Shown here: piece after piece, positions 17,765-26,665 of the stretch
Layout of the letters: every line of letters starts with the position of its first letter
Numbering within the stretch: position 1 is the stretch's first letter
Source of the DNA: Gemmatimonadota bacterium
GTDB lineage: Bacteria; JAAXHH01
Assembly: GCA_026706345.1 (NCBI GenBank)
Contig: JAPOYX010000198.1
Coordinates: forward strand, 1 to 41,191
DNA length: 41,191 nt
Direction: 5' to 3'
Position numbers and translations under genes: made by a program
Notes under the pieces: generated by a model
Told to the model about the DNA's origin: nothing
Database searches by the model: none
The model's input: the letters and a program-made list of their open reading frames with translations, nothing else

Positions 17765-17968
17765 TTACGAAGTATGACGCTGACTGAGCATGATATCTTC
17801 AATTCGGGCGATCCGGTGCTCTAACTTCCCGATATCTTCCCGAATACGGGTTTCCATGCTATGCATCTCGACCCTCAGTTCCTGCCGGCCCGCCTTGGCT
17901 TCCCGCCAGAAGAAGACGAAGGCCGCCAGCAACACGGCCGGTTGAATCAACAGTCCCGCAAACTCCAT
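17765..17968 (-). CDS. Small single-span membrane protein with coiled coil
   Basis: The 67-residue protein has one N-terminal transmembrane segment (LLIQPAVLLAAFVFFW) followed by a charged helix with heptad spacing (METRIREDIGKLEHRIARIE), ending in a short tail. It is a real gene despite its size: a perfect AGGAGG (complement of 17974-17979) lies 5 nt before the ATG, and the composition is that of a membrane-anchored coiled coil. Similar small proteins are often annotated as hypothetical or DUF1640/haemolysin-XhlA-like; I do not assign it to any of these. It stands alone on the minus strand between the sulfatase and the D-threonine aldolase-like gene. It probably oligomerises at the inner membrane; its role is unknown. 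Confidence 0.7.
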   Translation of the reverse strand: MEFAGLLIQPAVLLAAFVFFWREAKAGRQELRVEMHSMETRIREDIGKLEHRIARIEDIMLSQRHTS

Positions 17969-18150
17969 GATATCCTCCTGCGATTGGGCGCCGATACACT
18001 AAACGTCCTTGACGGAGCGTTGCCGAGGTGGTACACAGTGAACAGTCTGTAATATCATCGAATTCTCGAACGATTTGTCTTTTTCGCTCTCATCTGCCAG
18101 AGACAGCCGTTGGCCTGGCAATCGATGGGACGCACCGCTAACGGAAGGCC

Positions 18151-19257
18151 ATGAGAGGGGAACACACTTTGGACGAGATTGGAATGCGCAAGGAGGATCT
18201 GGATACACCGGTTCTGTGGGTAGACCTGGACCGTCTCGAGGACAATATCTGTACCGTGGGACAACGGCTGAAGAAAGCCGGCGTGGACTGGCGCCCGCAT
18301 ATCAAGGGGGTCAAGATTCCGGCAATCGCCCACAGGTTATTGAAGGCCGGGGCCATCGGGGTCACCTGCGCCAAGCTCGGCGAGGCCGAGGTCATGGTCG
18401 CGGGAGGCATCGAGGACATCCTGATCGCCAACCAGGTGGTGGGACCGCAAAAGTATACTCGTCTGACCCATCTCTGCAGGCAGGCGGACGTGAAGGTCGC
18501 CGTCGACAGCGACGCCACGCTGGAGGAACTCGGCCGTATCGCGCGCGAAACCGGCGTCGAAGTCGGCGTGCTCATCGAACTGAACACGGGGATGGAACGC
18601 GCCGGAGTCCGGCCCGGCGAACCGGTCGTCGAACTCGCCCGAAAGGTCCACCAGGCCCCCGGCCTGCGGTTCCGGGGCGTCATGGCCTGGGAGGGACACG
18701 CCTGCGTGGACGAAAATTCCGACTGGAAGCACGGAGAGATCAGGCGGGCCGTGGGAGATCTCGTGGACTCCGCGCAGCGCTGCAGGGCCGCGGGACTGCC
18801 CTGCGACATCGTGAGCGGCGGAGGAAGCGGCACGCTTTCGGTCACCCCCGACCTGGACGGGATCACCGAGATTCAGGCGGGCGGTGCGATCTTCAACGAC
18901 GTGATGTATACCCTGTGGGGGGTTCGCACCGACCCGGCCATCTTCGTGCAGGTGACGGTCACCAGCCGCCCCGAACCGGACCGCCTGATCGTGGACGCCG
19001 GGTTCAAGACGGTGCCCGCGTGGTTCGGCATGCCCATGCCGGTGGGCGTCGAGGGTGTGGAGACCGTGCGCATGTCCGCGGAACACGGGACCGTGACCTT
19101 CAACGGACCGAATCACGAGATCGCCGTCGGAGACAAACTGGACCTCATGGTGGCTTACACCGACGTCACCCTGTTTCTCCACGATCACCTCTATGGGATC
19201 CGCAACGGGGTCGTTGAAACCGTCTGGCCCATCCTCGGCCGCGGAAAACTGCGCTGA
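18151..19257 (+). CDS. D-threonine aldolase/D-serine dehydratase-like PLP enzyme
   Basis: The 368-residue protein is a fold-type III (alanine racemase-like) PLP enzyme of the D-threonine aldolase/DSD1 family. It has DTPVLWVDLDRLEDNI at the start and RPHIKGVK, where K52 is the likely Schiff-base lysine. GVMAWEGHA and SGGGSGT, a phosphate-binding loop, follow. The C-terminal metal site of known family members is HxD or HxC in a P-x-H-C-D/T-type motif. The corresponding stretch here appears to be VAYTDVTLFLHDHLYG, so the first ligand seems replaced by tyrosine, although other His/Asp follow. The start could also be TTG at 18169, which has GAGAGGGG 8 nt upstream; the ATG has GGAAGG too close to it. 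It likely cleaves or dehydrates a D-3-hydroxy amino acid. It precedes a TauD-like oxygenase. Confidence 0.85.
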   Translation: MRGEHTLDEIGMRKEDLDTPVLWVDLDRLEDNICTVGQRLKKAGVDWRPHIKGVKIPAIAHRLLKAGAIGVTCAKLGEAEVMVAGGIEDILIANQVVGPQKYTRLTHLCRQADVKVAVDSDATLEELGRIARETGVEVGVLIELNTGMERAGVRPGEPVVELARKVHQAPGLRFRGVMAWEGHACVDENSDWKHGEIRRAVGDLVDSAQRCRAAGLPCDIVSGGGSGTLSVTPDLDGITEIQAGGAIFNDVMYTLWGVRTDPAIFVQVTVTSRPEPDRLIVDAGFKTVPAWFGMPMPVGVEGVETVRMSAEHGTVTFNGPNHEIAVGDKLDLMVAYTDVTLFLHDHLYGIRNGVVETVWPILGRGKLR

Positions 19258-19324
19258 ACTGACGGAAGTTCGCCGAATCGAGGCGTCCCTTCAGCCAGAT
19301 CAAACCATCAGGAACGCATCCGGC

Positions 19325-20215
19325 ATGACCACTAAGTCCAAGTACGCCACCCTCACCCAATCCGGCTTCGGAGCCGAACTCGGGGATCTGAATCTCGCGC
19401 GGCTCGATGAAGCCATGGTCAACGAGGCCATGGACGCGTTTCACGAAGCGGGCGGGCTGATCGTCATTCGCGATCAAGCCCACATCGAACCTGCCCATCT
19501 CCGCCGTTTCGTGACCCGGTTCGGGACGCCCGAGGGCAACGAGAAATACGATCCGGCATTCCTGGTTCCGGGTTACCCCGATATACTGCGCATCGGAAAC
19601 ACGAAGGAGAACGGAAAGTACACCGCGCTCTTCATCCAGGCGGACCCGCCACCGCTGCTGTGGCACATGGACGATTCTTTCCGCCATCCCCAGCCGATCG
19701 GGTCCTGCCTGTTCTGCATCCGTACGCCTCCGGAAGGCGGGGAGACCGGCTTCGCGGGCATGACCGCGGCCTATGAGGATCTGCCGGACGATGTCAAAGC
19801 ACGTATCGATTCAATCCAGACCGTCCATTCCTACAACCACCTCAACGAACTGCTCAGGAAGAAGAATCCGCACCGGCCGCCACTCAGCGAGGCGCTGCTC
19901 GAGCAGTTTCCTCCAATCGCCCGGCCCCTGGTCGCGCGGCATCCGGAGACCGGACGGAAATCCCTTTACCTGCCCCTCTGCCACATCGAATCCGTCGAAG
20001 GCATGGACAAAGCCGAAGGAAATGCACTCCTGAACAGCCTGCAGTCCCACGCGACGGGCAGGGATTTCACCTATATGCACCGGTGGCGTCCGGGCGATCT
20101 GGTGGTCTGGGACAACCGGTGCACGCTGCACGCCCCCACGCCCTTCGATGATACACGCTACGAACGGCTTATGTACCGGTTCACCTTCAGCGGCCGACAG
20201 ATCATCGGATTCTGA
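19325..20215 (+). CDS. TauD/TfdA family Fe(II)/2-oxoglutarate dioxygenase
   Basis: The 296-residue enzyme belongs to the TauD/TfdA family. H114-x-D116 in LLWHMDDSF and distal H269 in RCTLHAPTPFDD form the iron triad, and R281 or R285 in YERLMYRFTF should bind 2-oxoglutarate. Family members hydroxylate sulfonates, sulfate esters, phenoxyacetates or amino acid derivatives. ATG at 19325 was chosen because TauD homology starts there; the frame is open from 19193 but overlaps the preceding gene. It follows the D-threonine aldolase-like gene by 67 bp and precedes the RtcB-like gene by 65 bp. The nearby sulfatase makes a sulfur-ester or sulfonate substrate worth considering, but nothing in the sequence proves it. 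Confidence 0.9.
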   Translation: MTTKSKYATLTQSGFGAELGDLNLARLDEAMVNEAMDAFHEAGGLIVIRDQAHIEPAHLRRFVTRFGTPEGNEKYDPAFLVPGYPDILRIGNTKENGKYTALFIQADPPPLLWHMDDSFRHPQPIGSCLFCIRTPPEGGETGFAGMTAAYEDLPDDVKARIDSIQTVHSYNHLNELLRKKNPHRPPLSEALLEQFPPIARPLVARHPETGRKSLYLPLCHIESVEGMDKAEGNALLNSLQSHATGRDFTYMHRWRPGDLVVWDNRCTLHAPTPFDDTRYERLMYRFTFSGRQIIGF

Positions 20216-20280
20216 TCCGCCGGGCCCCTGCGAATTCGATTCGTATTCGACTTGAACCTTGTAACGAGGACGCTGGCTCA

Positions 20281-21513
20281 TTGGCAAAACCTGTACCCTA
20301 CCGGCAGTGGGGACGCGACCTGGACGCGCAGTCGGTTCAGCAGATGGAACGGGCCTGTTCCCTGCCCGTGGCCCTGGCCGGCGCGCTGATGCCGGACGCC
20401 CACGTGGGTTACGGCCTGCCCATCGGCGGCGTGCTGGCCACGGACAACGCCGTCATTCCCTACGCCGTGGGGGTCGACATCGCCTGCCGGATGAAGCTGA
20501 CCGTCCTGGACTTGCCGCTGAATACGCTGCGGCATGACCGGGGAACGGACCGGCTGAAGAAGGCCATCTCCGCCGAGACGCGCTTTGGCGTGGGGGCCCG
20601 GTTCAAGAAACGCCGAAACCACCCGGTCCTCGACCGGAACTGGACCGTCTCCCCCGTGACCAGGAAAGCCAGGGACAAGGCCTGGAGCCAGTTGGGCACC
20701 AGCGGAAGCGGCAACCATTTCGTCGAATTCGGAGAGTTGACCCTGCACGAACCGCTAAAAGGGCTGGATACCGGTACCTACCTGGCGCTGCTTTCCCACA
20801 GCGGAAGCCGGGGGACCGGGGCCATGGTCGCCTCCCATTACAGCAGGCTGGCCATGTCCCTGCGCCCCGAGTTGTCCAGGGAACAGCGGCATCTCGCGTG
20901 GCTGGACCTGGACACCGAGCCGGGACAGGAGTACTGGGCGGCCATGGAGCTCATGGGCCACTACGCGGCGGCCAACCACGCGTGCATACACCGCCACATG
21001 GCCGGCCACCTGGGCGCGGAAGTGTTGCTGGACCTGGAGAATCACCATAACTTCGCGTGGAAGGAAAGGATCGACGTCCCCGGCCAGCCTGGTCAGCCCG
21101 GCCAGACCGGCCAGCACGGGCAATGGAAACCGGACCGGAAAGCGATCGTGCACCGTAAAGGCGCCACGCCGGCCGGCCGTGGCGTACTGGGCATCATACC
21201 CGGCTCGATGGCGAGCCCCGCCTACGTGGTCCGCGGGAAGGGGAGCCGGGACGCCATGAATTCGGCCGCCCACGGCGCCGGCCGCGTGATGAGCCGCAAA
21301 AGGGCGATCCGGAGTCTGAACTGGCAGGACGCCAACCGGATGCTCCGGGAGAAAGGCGTCACGCTCATGTCCGCCGGCCTCGACGAAGTCCCCTTTGTAT
21401 ACAAGAATATCGAAGCGGTGATGGCGGCACAGACCGACCTGGTGGAAGTGGTGGCCCGATTCGATCCCAGGCTGGTGAAGATGGCGCCCGCCGGTGAGAG
21501 ACCGGAGGATTAA
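20281..21513 (+). CDS. RtcB-family RNA ligase homologue
   Basis: The 410-residue protein has the RtcB (3'-phosphate RNA ligase) fold. Metal and active-site residues are in place: D66 and C69 in GVDIACRM, H146 in GTSGSGNHFVE, H173 in LLSHSGSRGTG, H255 or H256 in ENHHNF, and H331 in AAHGAGRVMSR as the guanylated histidine; GATPAGRG and IPGSM are also present. Known RtcB enzymes join 2',3'-cyclic or 3'-phosphate RNA to 5'-OH RNA with GTP in tRNA repair or splicing. At 410 residues it is somewhat shorter than E. coli-like and archaeal RtcB. An odd Gly-Gln-Pro run (about 267-281) sits between two core motifs. TTG at 20281 has GAGG 11 nt upstream. No archease or RtcA is next to it. It ends 5 bp before the enolase-superfamily gene. 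Confidence 0.88.
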   Translation: MAKPVPYRQWGRDLDAQSVQQMERACSLPVALAGALMPDAHVGYGLPIGGVLATDNAVIPYAVGVDIACRMKLTVLDLPLNTLRHDRGTDRLKKAISAETRFGVGARFKKRRNHPVLDRNWTVSPVTRKARDKAWSQLGTSGSGNHFVEFGELTLHEPLKGLDTGTYLALLSHSGSRGTGAMVASHYSRLAMSLRPELSREQRHLAWLDLDTEPGQEYWAAMELMGHYAAANHACIHRHMAGHLGAEVLLDLENHHNFAWKERIDVPGQPGQPGQTGQHGQWKPDRKAIVHRKGATPAGRGVLGIIPGSMASPAYVVRGKGSRDAMNSAAHGAGRVMSRKRAIRSLNWQDANRMLREKGVTLMSAGLDEVPFVYKNIEAVMAAQTDLVEVVARFDPRLVKMAPAGERPED

Positions 21514-21518
21514 CCCCC

Positions 21519-22709
21519 ATGAAGATCTTGAATGTCGAAGCCTTCGCGGTACGAATCCCGAGAGAAGCCGGCCAGGAATTGCGTGAAGTCGGCCCCGGCG
21601 CGCGTGGCGGCGTATCCGCTGAACCCGGCGCGTCCTCCGCGTATTTCATACCGGAGGCCAGGCATGCCTTCAAGTCCGACATGCACGAGACCCTGGTGGT
21701 GCGTGTAATGACCGACGACGGTCTCGTCGGCTACGGCGAGGGGCAAAGTCCCATTTTACCTGATTCTACACGAAACATCGTGGAAGACCTGTGCCGTCCC
21801 GTCCTGATCGGCGCGGACCCGTTCGACGTGGAATACCTCTGGCAATACCTTTTCGAAGGCATGCGGGAAAGGGGACATCCGACCGGCTTCTACGTCGACG
21901 CCCTCGCCGCGTGCGACATTGCGCTGTGGGACTTGAAAGGCAAGGCGCTGGACCTGCCGGTGCATAAACTGCTCGGGGGGCGGTTTCGGGACCGGGTTGA
22001 ACTTTATTCGGGATGCGCCGGCCGCGACCCCGGCACCGCGGCGGACCGAGCCGAAAGCCTCGTGGCCGCGGGCTACCGCGGTCTGAAACTTTCCCCGGCA
22101 AGGGACCGCAAGGGAACAGTGGCCATCGCCGCGGCCGTCCGCGAACGCGTCGGTCCGGACATTGCCGTCATGGTGGACGTGCACACCGAATTCGACGTGG
22201 CCGAGGCGATCAGGCTAGGCAGGGAACTGGAAGCGCTGGACGTCTACTGGCTGGAGGCGCCGACCTTACCCGAAGACCTGGCGGGTCACGCGGCCGTGAC
22301 CCGGGCGCTGGACATGCACGTCGCCAACGGAGAGTGGTACCGCACCCGGTTCGAGATGAAGGAAGCCTTCGAAAGGAGGACCTGCGATGTGGTGATGCCC
22401 GATATCGGCCGTACGGGGCTGACCGAGGGGAAACGTATCGCCGTGCTCGCGGAGACCTACAACATCCCCGTGTCGCCCCACATCGGGGGCGGCGGACTGC
22501 TGTCCATCGCCGCGACCATCCAACTCTCCGCGGCCATCCCCAACTTCCTGATCATGGAACACGGTCACGAATCCTATCCCACGCGGTGCCGCTACGCGCT
22601 GGAAGCCCCGCAACCCACAGGCGGCGCGTTTCCGGTGACGGACCAGCCCGGCCTGGGCGTCCGGATCGACGATGAAGCGCTGGAAGAGTTCTCAACCCCC
22701 CTGCAGTAG
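21519..22709 (+). CDS. Mandelate racemase/muconate lactonizing enzyme family protein
   Basis: The 396-residue enzyme belongs to the enolase superfamily, MR/MLE branch. Magnesium ligands are D220 (VMVDVHTEF), E246 (WLEAP) and E272 (VANGEWY). K190 in RGLKLSP is the base on one face, its usual KxK partner being serine here, and D295 (MPDIGRTG) with H321 (VSPHIGGGG) forms the dyad on the other. This order fits acid-sugar dehydratases or epimerases rather than muconate cycloisomerase. ATG at 21519 has GGAGG close upstream, and the previous stop is only 5 bp away, so expression is coupled to the RtcB-like gene. It probably dehydrates or epimerises a sugar acid or a small hydroxy acid; the specificity is not readable. 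Confidence 0.9.
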   Translation: MKILNVEAFAVRIPREAGQELREVGPGARGGVSAEPGASSAYFIPEARHAFKSDMHETLVVRVMTDDGLVGYGEGQSPILPDSTRNIVEDLCRPVLIGADPFDVEYLWQYLFEGMRERGHPTGFYVDALAACDIALWDLKGKALDLPVHKLLGGRFRDRVELYSGCAGRDPGTAADRAESLVAAGYRGLKLSPARDRKGTVAIAAAVRERVGPDIAVMVDVHTEFDVAEAIRLGRELEALDVYWLEAPTLPEDLAGHAAVTRALDMHVANGEWYRTRFEMKEAFERRTCDVVMPDIGRTGLTEGKRIAVLAETYNIPVSPHIGGGGLLSIAATIQLSAAIPNFLIMEHGHESYPTRCRYALEAPQPTGGAFPVTDQPGLGVRIDDEALEEFSTPLQ

Positions 22710-22753
22710 GTACAGGTCATCGCGCGCAAAACCGCCATTCACCATCATTCACG

Positions 22754-24466
22754 TCAGTCCAGGGCGGATTTCAGCCAGTCCCAGAGGCCGCGGCCGTCCG
22801 GCTGATCCGCCGCCGCACGGTCCGTATCCCTGAAATAGCCGTTCATCCAGGTCAGGTTGGACCAGACTTCCATGCCGAGCCGGTTGGGGAGGAGGGTAGG
22901 GCTGTAGAAATCGGGTTTCCAGAGACGGTGTTCTACCGGAAACCAGAGGAAGATGCCGCCCACGTCCTCCACGAGCCTGCGTTCGGCGGCGTGGTAGATG
23001 GCGTACCTTTCCTCGGGCGGACCCATGAACTCGTTGCCCTCGCGAATAAGCCGTTCGAAGGTATCGTCGTGCCAGGCGTGGCGGCCGCTTGACCGCCAGA
23101 GCCCGAGGAGGTTGGCCGGATCCGGGAAATCCTGGCTGTAGGCCACCAGGGCCAGCGTCACTTCGTGGTTGTTCAGGCCGTCCGTGAACACCTTGCGTTC
23201 GATGACCCGGACCCCGACCCGGACGTTCAGCGCTTCGGCGATCATCGCCTGGATGGCCTCGGCGGGCAGGCGGGTGGTATGGGAATCGTGGGCACGGATC
23301 CAGATGTCGACCTGGGGAAACCCCTTGCCGTCGGGATATCCCGCCTCTGCCATCAACTGCCTGGCGCGATCGGGATCGTAGGGCAGCATATTGCGGAAGA
23401 CCTCCGGTCTCGAGCCCGGGAAACCGGGGGCCAGCATGCTGTAGGCCGAAACGCCCACGTCCTTCAGGGCGGAGTCCATCAGAGCCGTCCGGTCGATGGA
23501 ATGGGCGAAGGCTTTCCGGACGCGCAGGTCGTCGAAAGGCGGATTGTACGTATCCATGGTCATGTAGAACGTAACGAAGTTGACCATGGAATGTAGTTCA
23601 TGGCGGAGCACCGGGTCGCTCTTGACCCTCCCCAGGGACGCCTGCCCATTCAGGAGGATCATGTCCACCTCGTCGGCCGTATATGCCGAGAGCATGAGCG
23701 GCACGGCCGACTGGGAAAACACCCGGATGATCACCTGGTCGAGAAAGGGCGGCATCGAGCCCCGGTACATCGGGTTGGCGTCCAGGATGATGATTTCGTT
23801 CTTGCGCCATTCCGTGAGCTTGAACGGTCCGGAAGACACGTGGGTCTCGGCCCGGGTGGACCACTCCTCGCCGTACTTGGCCACGGCGTGCTCCGGCGAA
23901 GCCCAGCTCATGATGAGGTTATAGGGCAGGTAGGGTACGGGCTGCTCGGTATGGACGGCCAGCGTCGTATCGTCTATCGCCTCCACGCCCAGCGAATCGA
24001 CGGGCAGTTGGCGGGCGACCACGGCGTTCCAGTTCTTGATGATCTGGTAGTGCCATTCGAAATCGTAGGCGTTGTCAGGGTCCGCCCCCCGGCGAAAGGT
24101 AAAGACGTAGTCGTGGGCGGTGAAGGGCCGGCCGTCGTCCCACTGCATCCCGGACCGCAGGTGGAAAAGCCAGGTGTATCCGTCCGGCGTGGCCTCCCAG
24201 GACCTGGCGGCGGCCGGTACCAGATCGTAGTTATGGTCCTGGCGGACCAGCGGCTCGGATATGAGATTCGTGGCCGGACTGCGCTTGTATATGGTCTTGA
24301 ACCACTCCATGTACGTCCCGTCCATCTCGAAAAACCGCAACCGCTGCCGCTCCGGCGGCGCGGCATCTTCGGGCAATTCGACGCCAATGGAGTTGACCCG
24401 CTGGGCGGAGATTTCCGGGGCCGAAAGAAATACGAATACCAAGAGGTATAAGAGGATTCGTCGCAT
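22754..24466 (-). CDS. Family 5 extracellular solute-binding protein (peptide/nickel ABC type)
   Basis: The 570-residue protein begins with a signal peptide (MRRILLYLLVFVFLSAPEIS, then AQ). It continues as a DppA/OppA-type binding protein: ISEPLVRQDHNYDLVPAAAR, HLRSGMQWDDGRPFTAHDYV, VRKAFAHSIDRTAL and AGYPDGKGFPQVDIW are standard family segments. It should bind peptides, oligosaccharides or similar in the periplasm and deliver them to an ABC permease. No permease or ATPase gene is adjacent, so it is an orphan in this window. It converges on the enolase-superfamily gene and diverges from the PhyH gene at 24621. There is no lipobox, so the mature protein is soluble or retained by other means. 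The ligand is unknown. Confidence 0.92.
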   Translation of the reverse strand: MRRILLYLLVFVFLSAPEISAQRVNSIGVELPEDAAPPERQRLRFFEMDGTYMEWFKTIYKRSPATNLISEPLVRQDHNYDLVPAAARSWEATPDGYTWLFHLRSGMQWDDGRPFTAHDYVFTFRRGADPDNAYDFEWHYQIIKNWNAVVARQLPVDSLGVEAIDDTTLAVHTEQPVPYLPYNLIMSWASPEHAVAKYGEEWSTRAETHVSSGPFKLTEWRKNEIIILDANPMYRGSMPPFLDQVIIRVFSQSAVPLMLSAYTADEVDMILLNGQASLGRVKSDPVLRHELHSMVNFVTFYMTMDTYNPPFDDLRVRKAFAHSIDRTALMDSALKDVGVSAYSMLAPGFPGSRPEVFRNMLPYDPDRARQLMAEAGYPDGKGFPQVDIWIRAHDSHTTRLPAEAIQAMIAEALNVRVGVRVIERKVFTDGLNNHEVTLALVAYSQDFPDPANLLGLWRSSGRHAWHDDTFERLIREGNEFMGPPEERYAIYHAAERRLVEDVGGIFLWFPVEHRLWKPDFYSPTLLPNRLGMEVWSNLTWMNGYFRDTDRAAADQPDGRGLWDWLKSALD

Positions 24467-24620
24467 GGGCCTTAACTTGAAGGGGGAGCGTTTACTCGAT
24501 ATCGAAACAGCAGTAAACCTCTTCTCTATATCGTATGGAACCCGTAGATTGTCAATGGATTCACCCGGCTCATCCGGTTCCCCATCGACGGCCGCCGGTT
24601 TGGATGCGAGGTAAGTCCAG

Positions 24621-25406
24621 ATGCCCGATTACTCATATCCCGATCTGAAGGGCATCGGGAAAGACTACGAACGGGATGGATTCGTAATCGTCCGAAATGT
24701 TCTTCCGGCCGACCTTGTTCGAGAAGTCGACCGGCATATCGACTGGCTGATGGACCGCCATCCCGAACTGCCTCCCGAATCGCTGGGACACTGGCTCATT
24801 GCCGGCGATCCCTTCTGGGTCCGTTTCCTCAGCGACCGCAACCTGCTGGACGTGGCGGAAGCCCTGGTCGGTCCGAACGTGGCATTCTTCGCGGCGGACT
24901 ACATCTGCAAGCCGCCCCGAAGGGGCAAGGGCGTCCTGTGGCATCAGGACGGACACTACTGGCCCCTCGAGCCGATGGAAGTCATCACCATCTGGTTCGC
25001 CATCACCGCTTCGCTGCCCTCCAACGGTTGTGTTCGCGTGATCCCCGGATCGCACAGATCCGGTCTGCACAGCCACTCACCGGAGAAAAAAGACAACTAC
25101 ATCCTCAACCGGGCCGATCCGGACGCGTTCGACGAAAACCAGGCGGTCGACCTGGTGCTGTCGCCCGGTGACGTCTCGGTCCATCACCCGCTGCTGTTGC
25201 ATGGTTCCAATCCGAACGAGAGCGACGCGTGGAGGCGGGGCGGCTCGATCCAGTACATGCCCGCGACGACGAAGGTCACGCGGGAATGGCCCTGTCTTTT
25301 CCTGTTCCGCGGCACTCCCGTCGAGGGGATCAATACCTACCGGCGGTTTCCCGCGTACGAGACCGGAACGCACATGGCGTTTTCCGGTTGCGAGGCCTGG
25401 CCGTAG
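24621..25406 (+). CDS. PhyH family Fe(II)/2-oxoglutarate dioxygenase
   Basis: The 261-residue enzyme is a canonical PhyH-type oxygenase with an intact iron site: H108-x-D110 in VLWHQDGHYW, distal H194 in LLLHGSNPN, and R206 in RRGGSIQYMP as probable 2-oxoglutarate anchor. It opens with YERDGFVIVRNVL, the usual first strand, and has IPGSHRSGLH at 141-150. The WHQDGHYWPLEP pattern is that of the ectoine-hydroxylase/PhyH-like group that acts on small soluble substrates, but that does not fix the substrate. ATG at 24621 has GAGG about 9 nt upstream. It is divergent from the solute-binding protein gene across 154 bp. Uptake and oxidation of one compound by these two products is possible but unproven. 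Confidence 0.9.
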   Translation: MPDYSYPDLKGIGKDYERDGFVIVRNVLPADLVREVDRHIDWLMDRHPELPPESLGHWLIAGDPFWVRFLSDRNLLDVAEALVGPNVAFFAADYICKPPRRGKGVLWHQDGHYWPLEPMEVITIWFAITASLPSNGCVRVIPGSHRSGLHSHSPEKKDNYILNRADPDAFDENQAVDLVLSPGDVSVHHPLLLHGSNPNESDAWRRGGSIQYMPATTKVTREWPCLFLFRGTPVEGINTYRRFPAYETGTHMAFSGCEAWP

Positions 25407-25498
25407 GCCCGCCATTTCGATCCAATCACCAGGGCTGCGTCCTTCGGACCACGTAACTGTCATCGCGCAAGATGATTGCCTGGACGATCGCGGATTCG

Positions 25499-26665
25499 TC
25501 AACCCGGGACGGCTGCCAACACCCCCGCAATGGCAAAGAACGCGACCAGCGCCAGAATGGGCAAATGAATCACCCGCAACATGAAAAACCCGATGATGAC
25601 GAGCGAGAGATCCATGGCTGAAAAAACCGCGTTGACGAACACGGGCTGGTAAAGCGCGGCCAGCAGGAGCCCGACCACCGATGCGTTGACGCCCGCGACG
25701 GCGCCGGCCGCGCCTGGTTTTTTCGCCAGGGTCTCCCAGGTATCGTGAAAGGCCACGATCAGCAGGAATCCCGGTAAGAAAATCCCCAGGGCCGCTATCA
25801 GTGCCCCGGTCAGTGCCTGGTCCGGCATCATTTCGGCGCCGAGGAACGCGGACATGGCGAACATGGGACCGGGGATAGCCTGGGCGGCCGCGTATCCGAG
25901 CAGGAAACGATCGATGGAAAGCGCCTCGCCCACCGTCTGCTGAAGCAACGGCAATACAACGTGTCCACCTCCGAATACCAGGCTTCCGGTCTGGTAAAAC
26001 CGGGAAAGCAGGTCGACAGACGGCGACAGGTTTACCAAAAACGGCAGGCCGAGGAGGAGGATAAAGAAGAGCGTCAGCGGAAGCCACGAGAACCGGAGCC
26101 TACCTCCGGGCGGAGCGTCTGGCGCGCGTAGAAAACGCCAGCCGACCAGCGCACCTGTCGCCAGGACCGCGAACTGGGTCGCCATCAAGGGGGCGATCAA
26201 CAGGGCCGACGCGGTCAGTATGCAGAGCGCCCCGGTGAGCCGGCTCCTGCAAAAGTTGGAATACATGCCCAGGACGGCGTCTGCGACCACGACCACGGCC
26301 AGCAGTTTCAACCCCTTGACGAATCCGCCGAAATAGACCGTGTCCGTCAGCGTTCCGCCGGCCGTCGCGAGCAGGAACAGCAGAAGGAAAGACGGCAGCG
26401 TGAAACCCAGGAAGACGGCAGCGCCGCCGGCGACGCCCGCCCGCTGGTATCCGATGGCAAAGCCGACCTGGCTGGATGAAGGTCCGGGAAGGAACTGGCT
26501 CAGGGCGATGAGCCGGCCGTAGGCCGCTTCGTCCAGCCACTTCAACCGCTCCACGAAAACGGCACGGAAGTACCCCATATGGGCGGCGGGACCGCCGAAA
26601 CTGACACATCCCAGGGCCAGGAACCGCCAGAAGAGTTCCCACATGATTCCGGTGTCCCGCGGCAT
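25499..26665 (-). CDS. chrA: ChrA-type chromate transporter
   Basis: The 388-residue membrane protein belongs to the CHR family, full two-domain form. The N-terminal domain carries FGGPAAHMGYFR and LSQFLPGPSSSQVGFAIGY; the C-terminal domain repeats the pattern with LVFGGGHVVLPLL and AQAIPGPMFAMSAFLG. About ten to eleven hydrophobic segments are visible. Characterised members export chromate, possibly in antiport with other anions, and many environmental homologues may move sulfate or another oxyanion instead. ATG at 26665 is one choice, with TTG at 26692 and ATG at 26644 also in frame. It follows pyruvate phosphate dikinase on the same strand after 62 bp. No chrB regulator is seen. Confidence 0.9.
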   Translation of the reverse strand: MPRDTGIMWELFWRFLALGCVSFGGPAAHMGYFRAVFVERLKWLDEAAYGRLIALSQFLPGPSSSQVGFAIGYQRAGVAGGAAVFLGFTLPSFLLLFLLATAGGTLTDTVYFGGFVKGLKLLAVVVVADAVLGMYSNFCRSRLTGALCILTASALLIAPLMATQFAVLATGALVGWRFLRAPDAPPGGRLRFSWLPLTLFFILLLGLPFLVNLSPSVDLLSRFYQTGSLVFGGGHVVLPLLQQTVGEALSIDRFLLGYAAAQAIPGPMFAMSAFLGAEMMPDQALTGALIAALGIFLPGFLLIVAFHDTWETLAKKPGAAGAVAGVNASVVGLLLAALYQPVFVNAVFSAMDLSLVIIGFFMLRVIHLPILALVAFFAIAGVLAAVPG

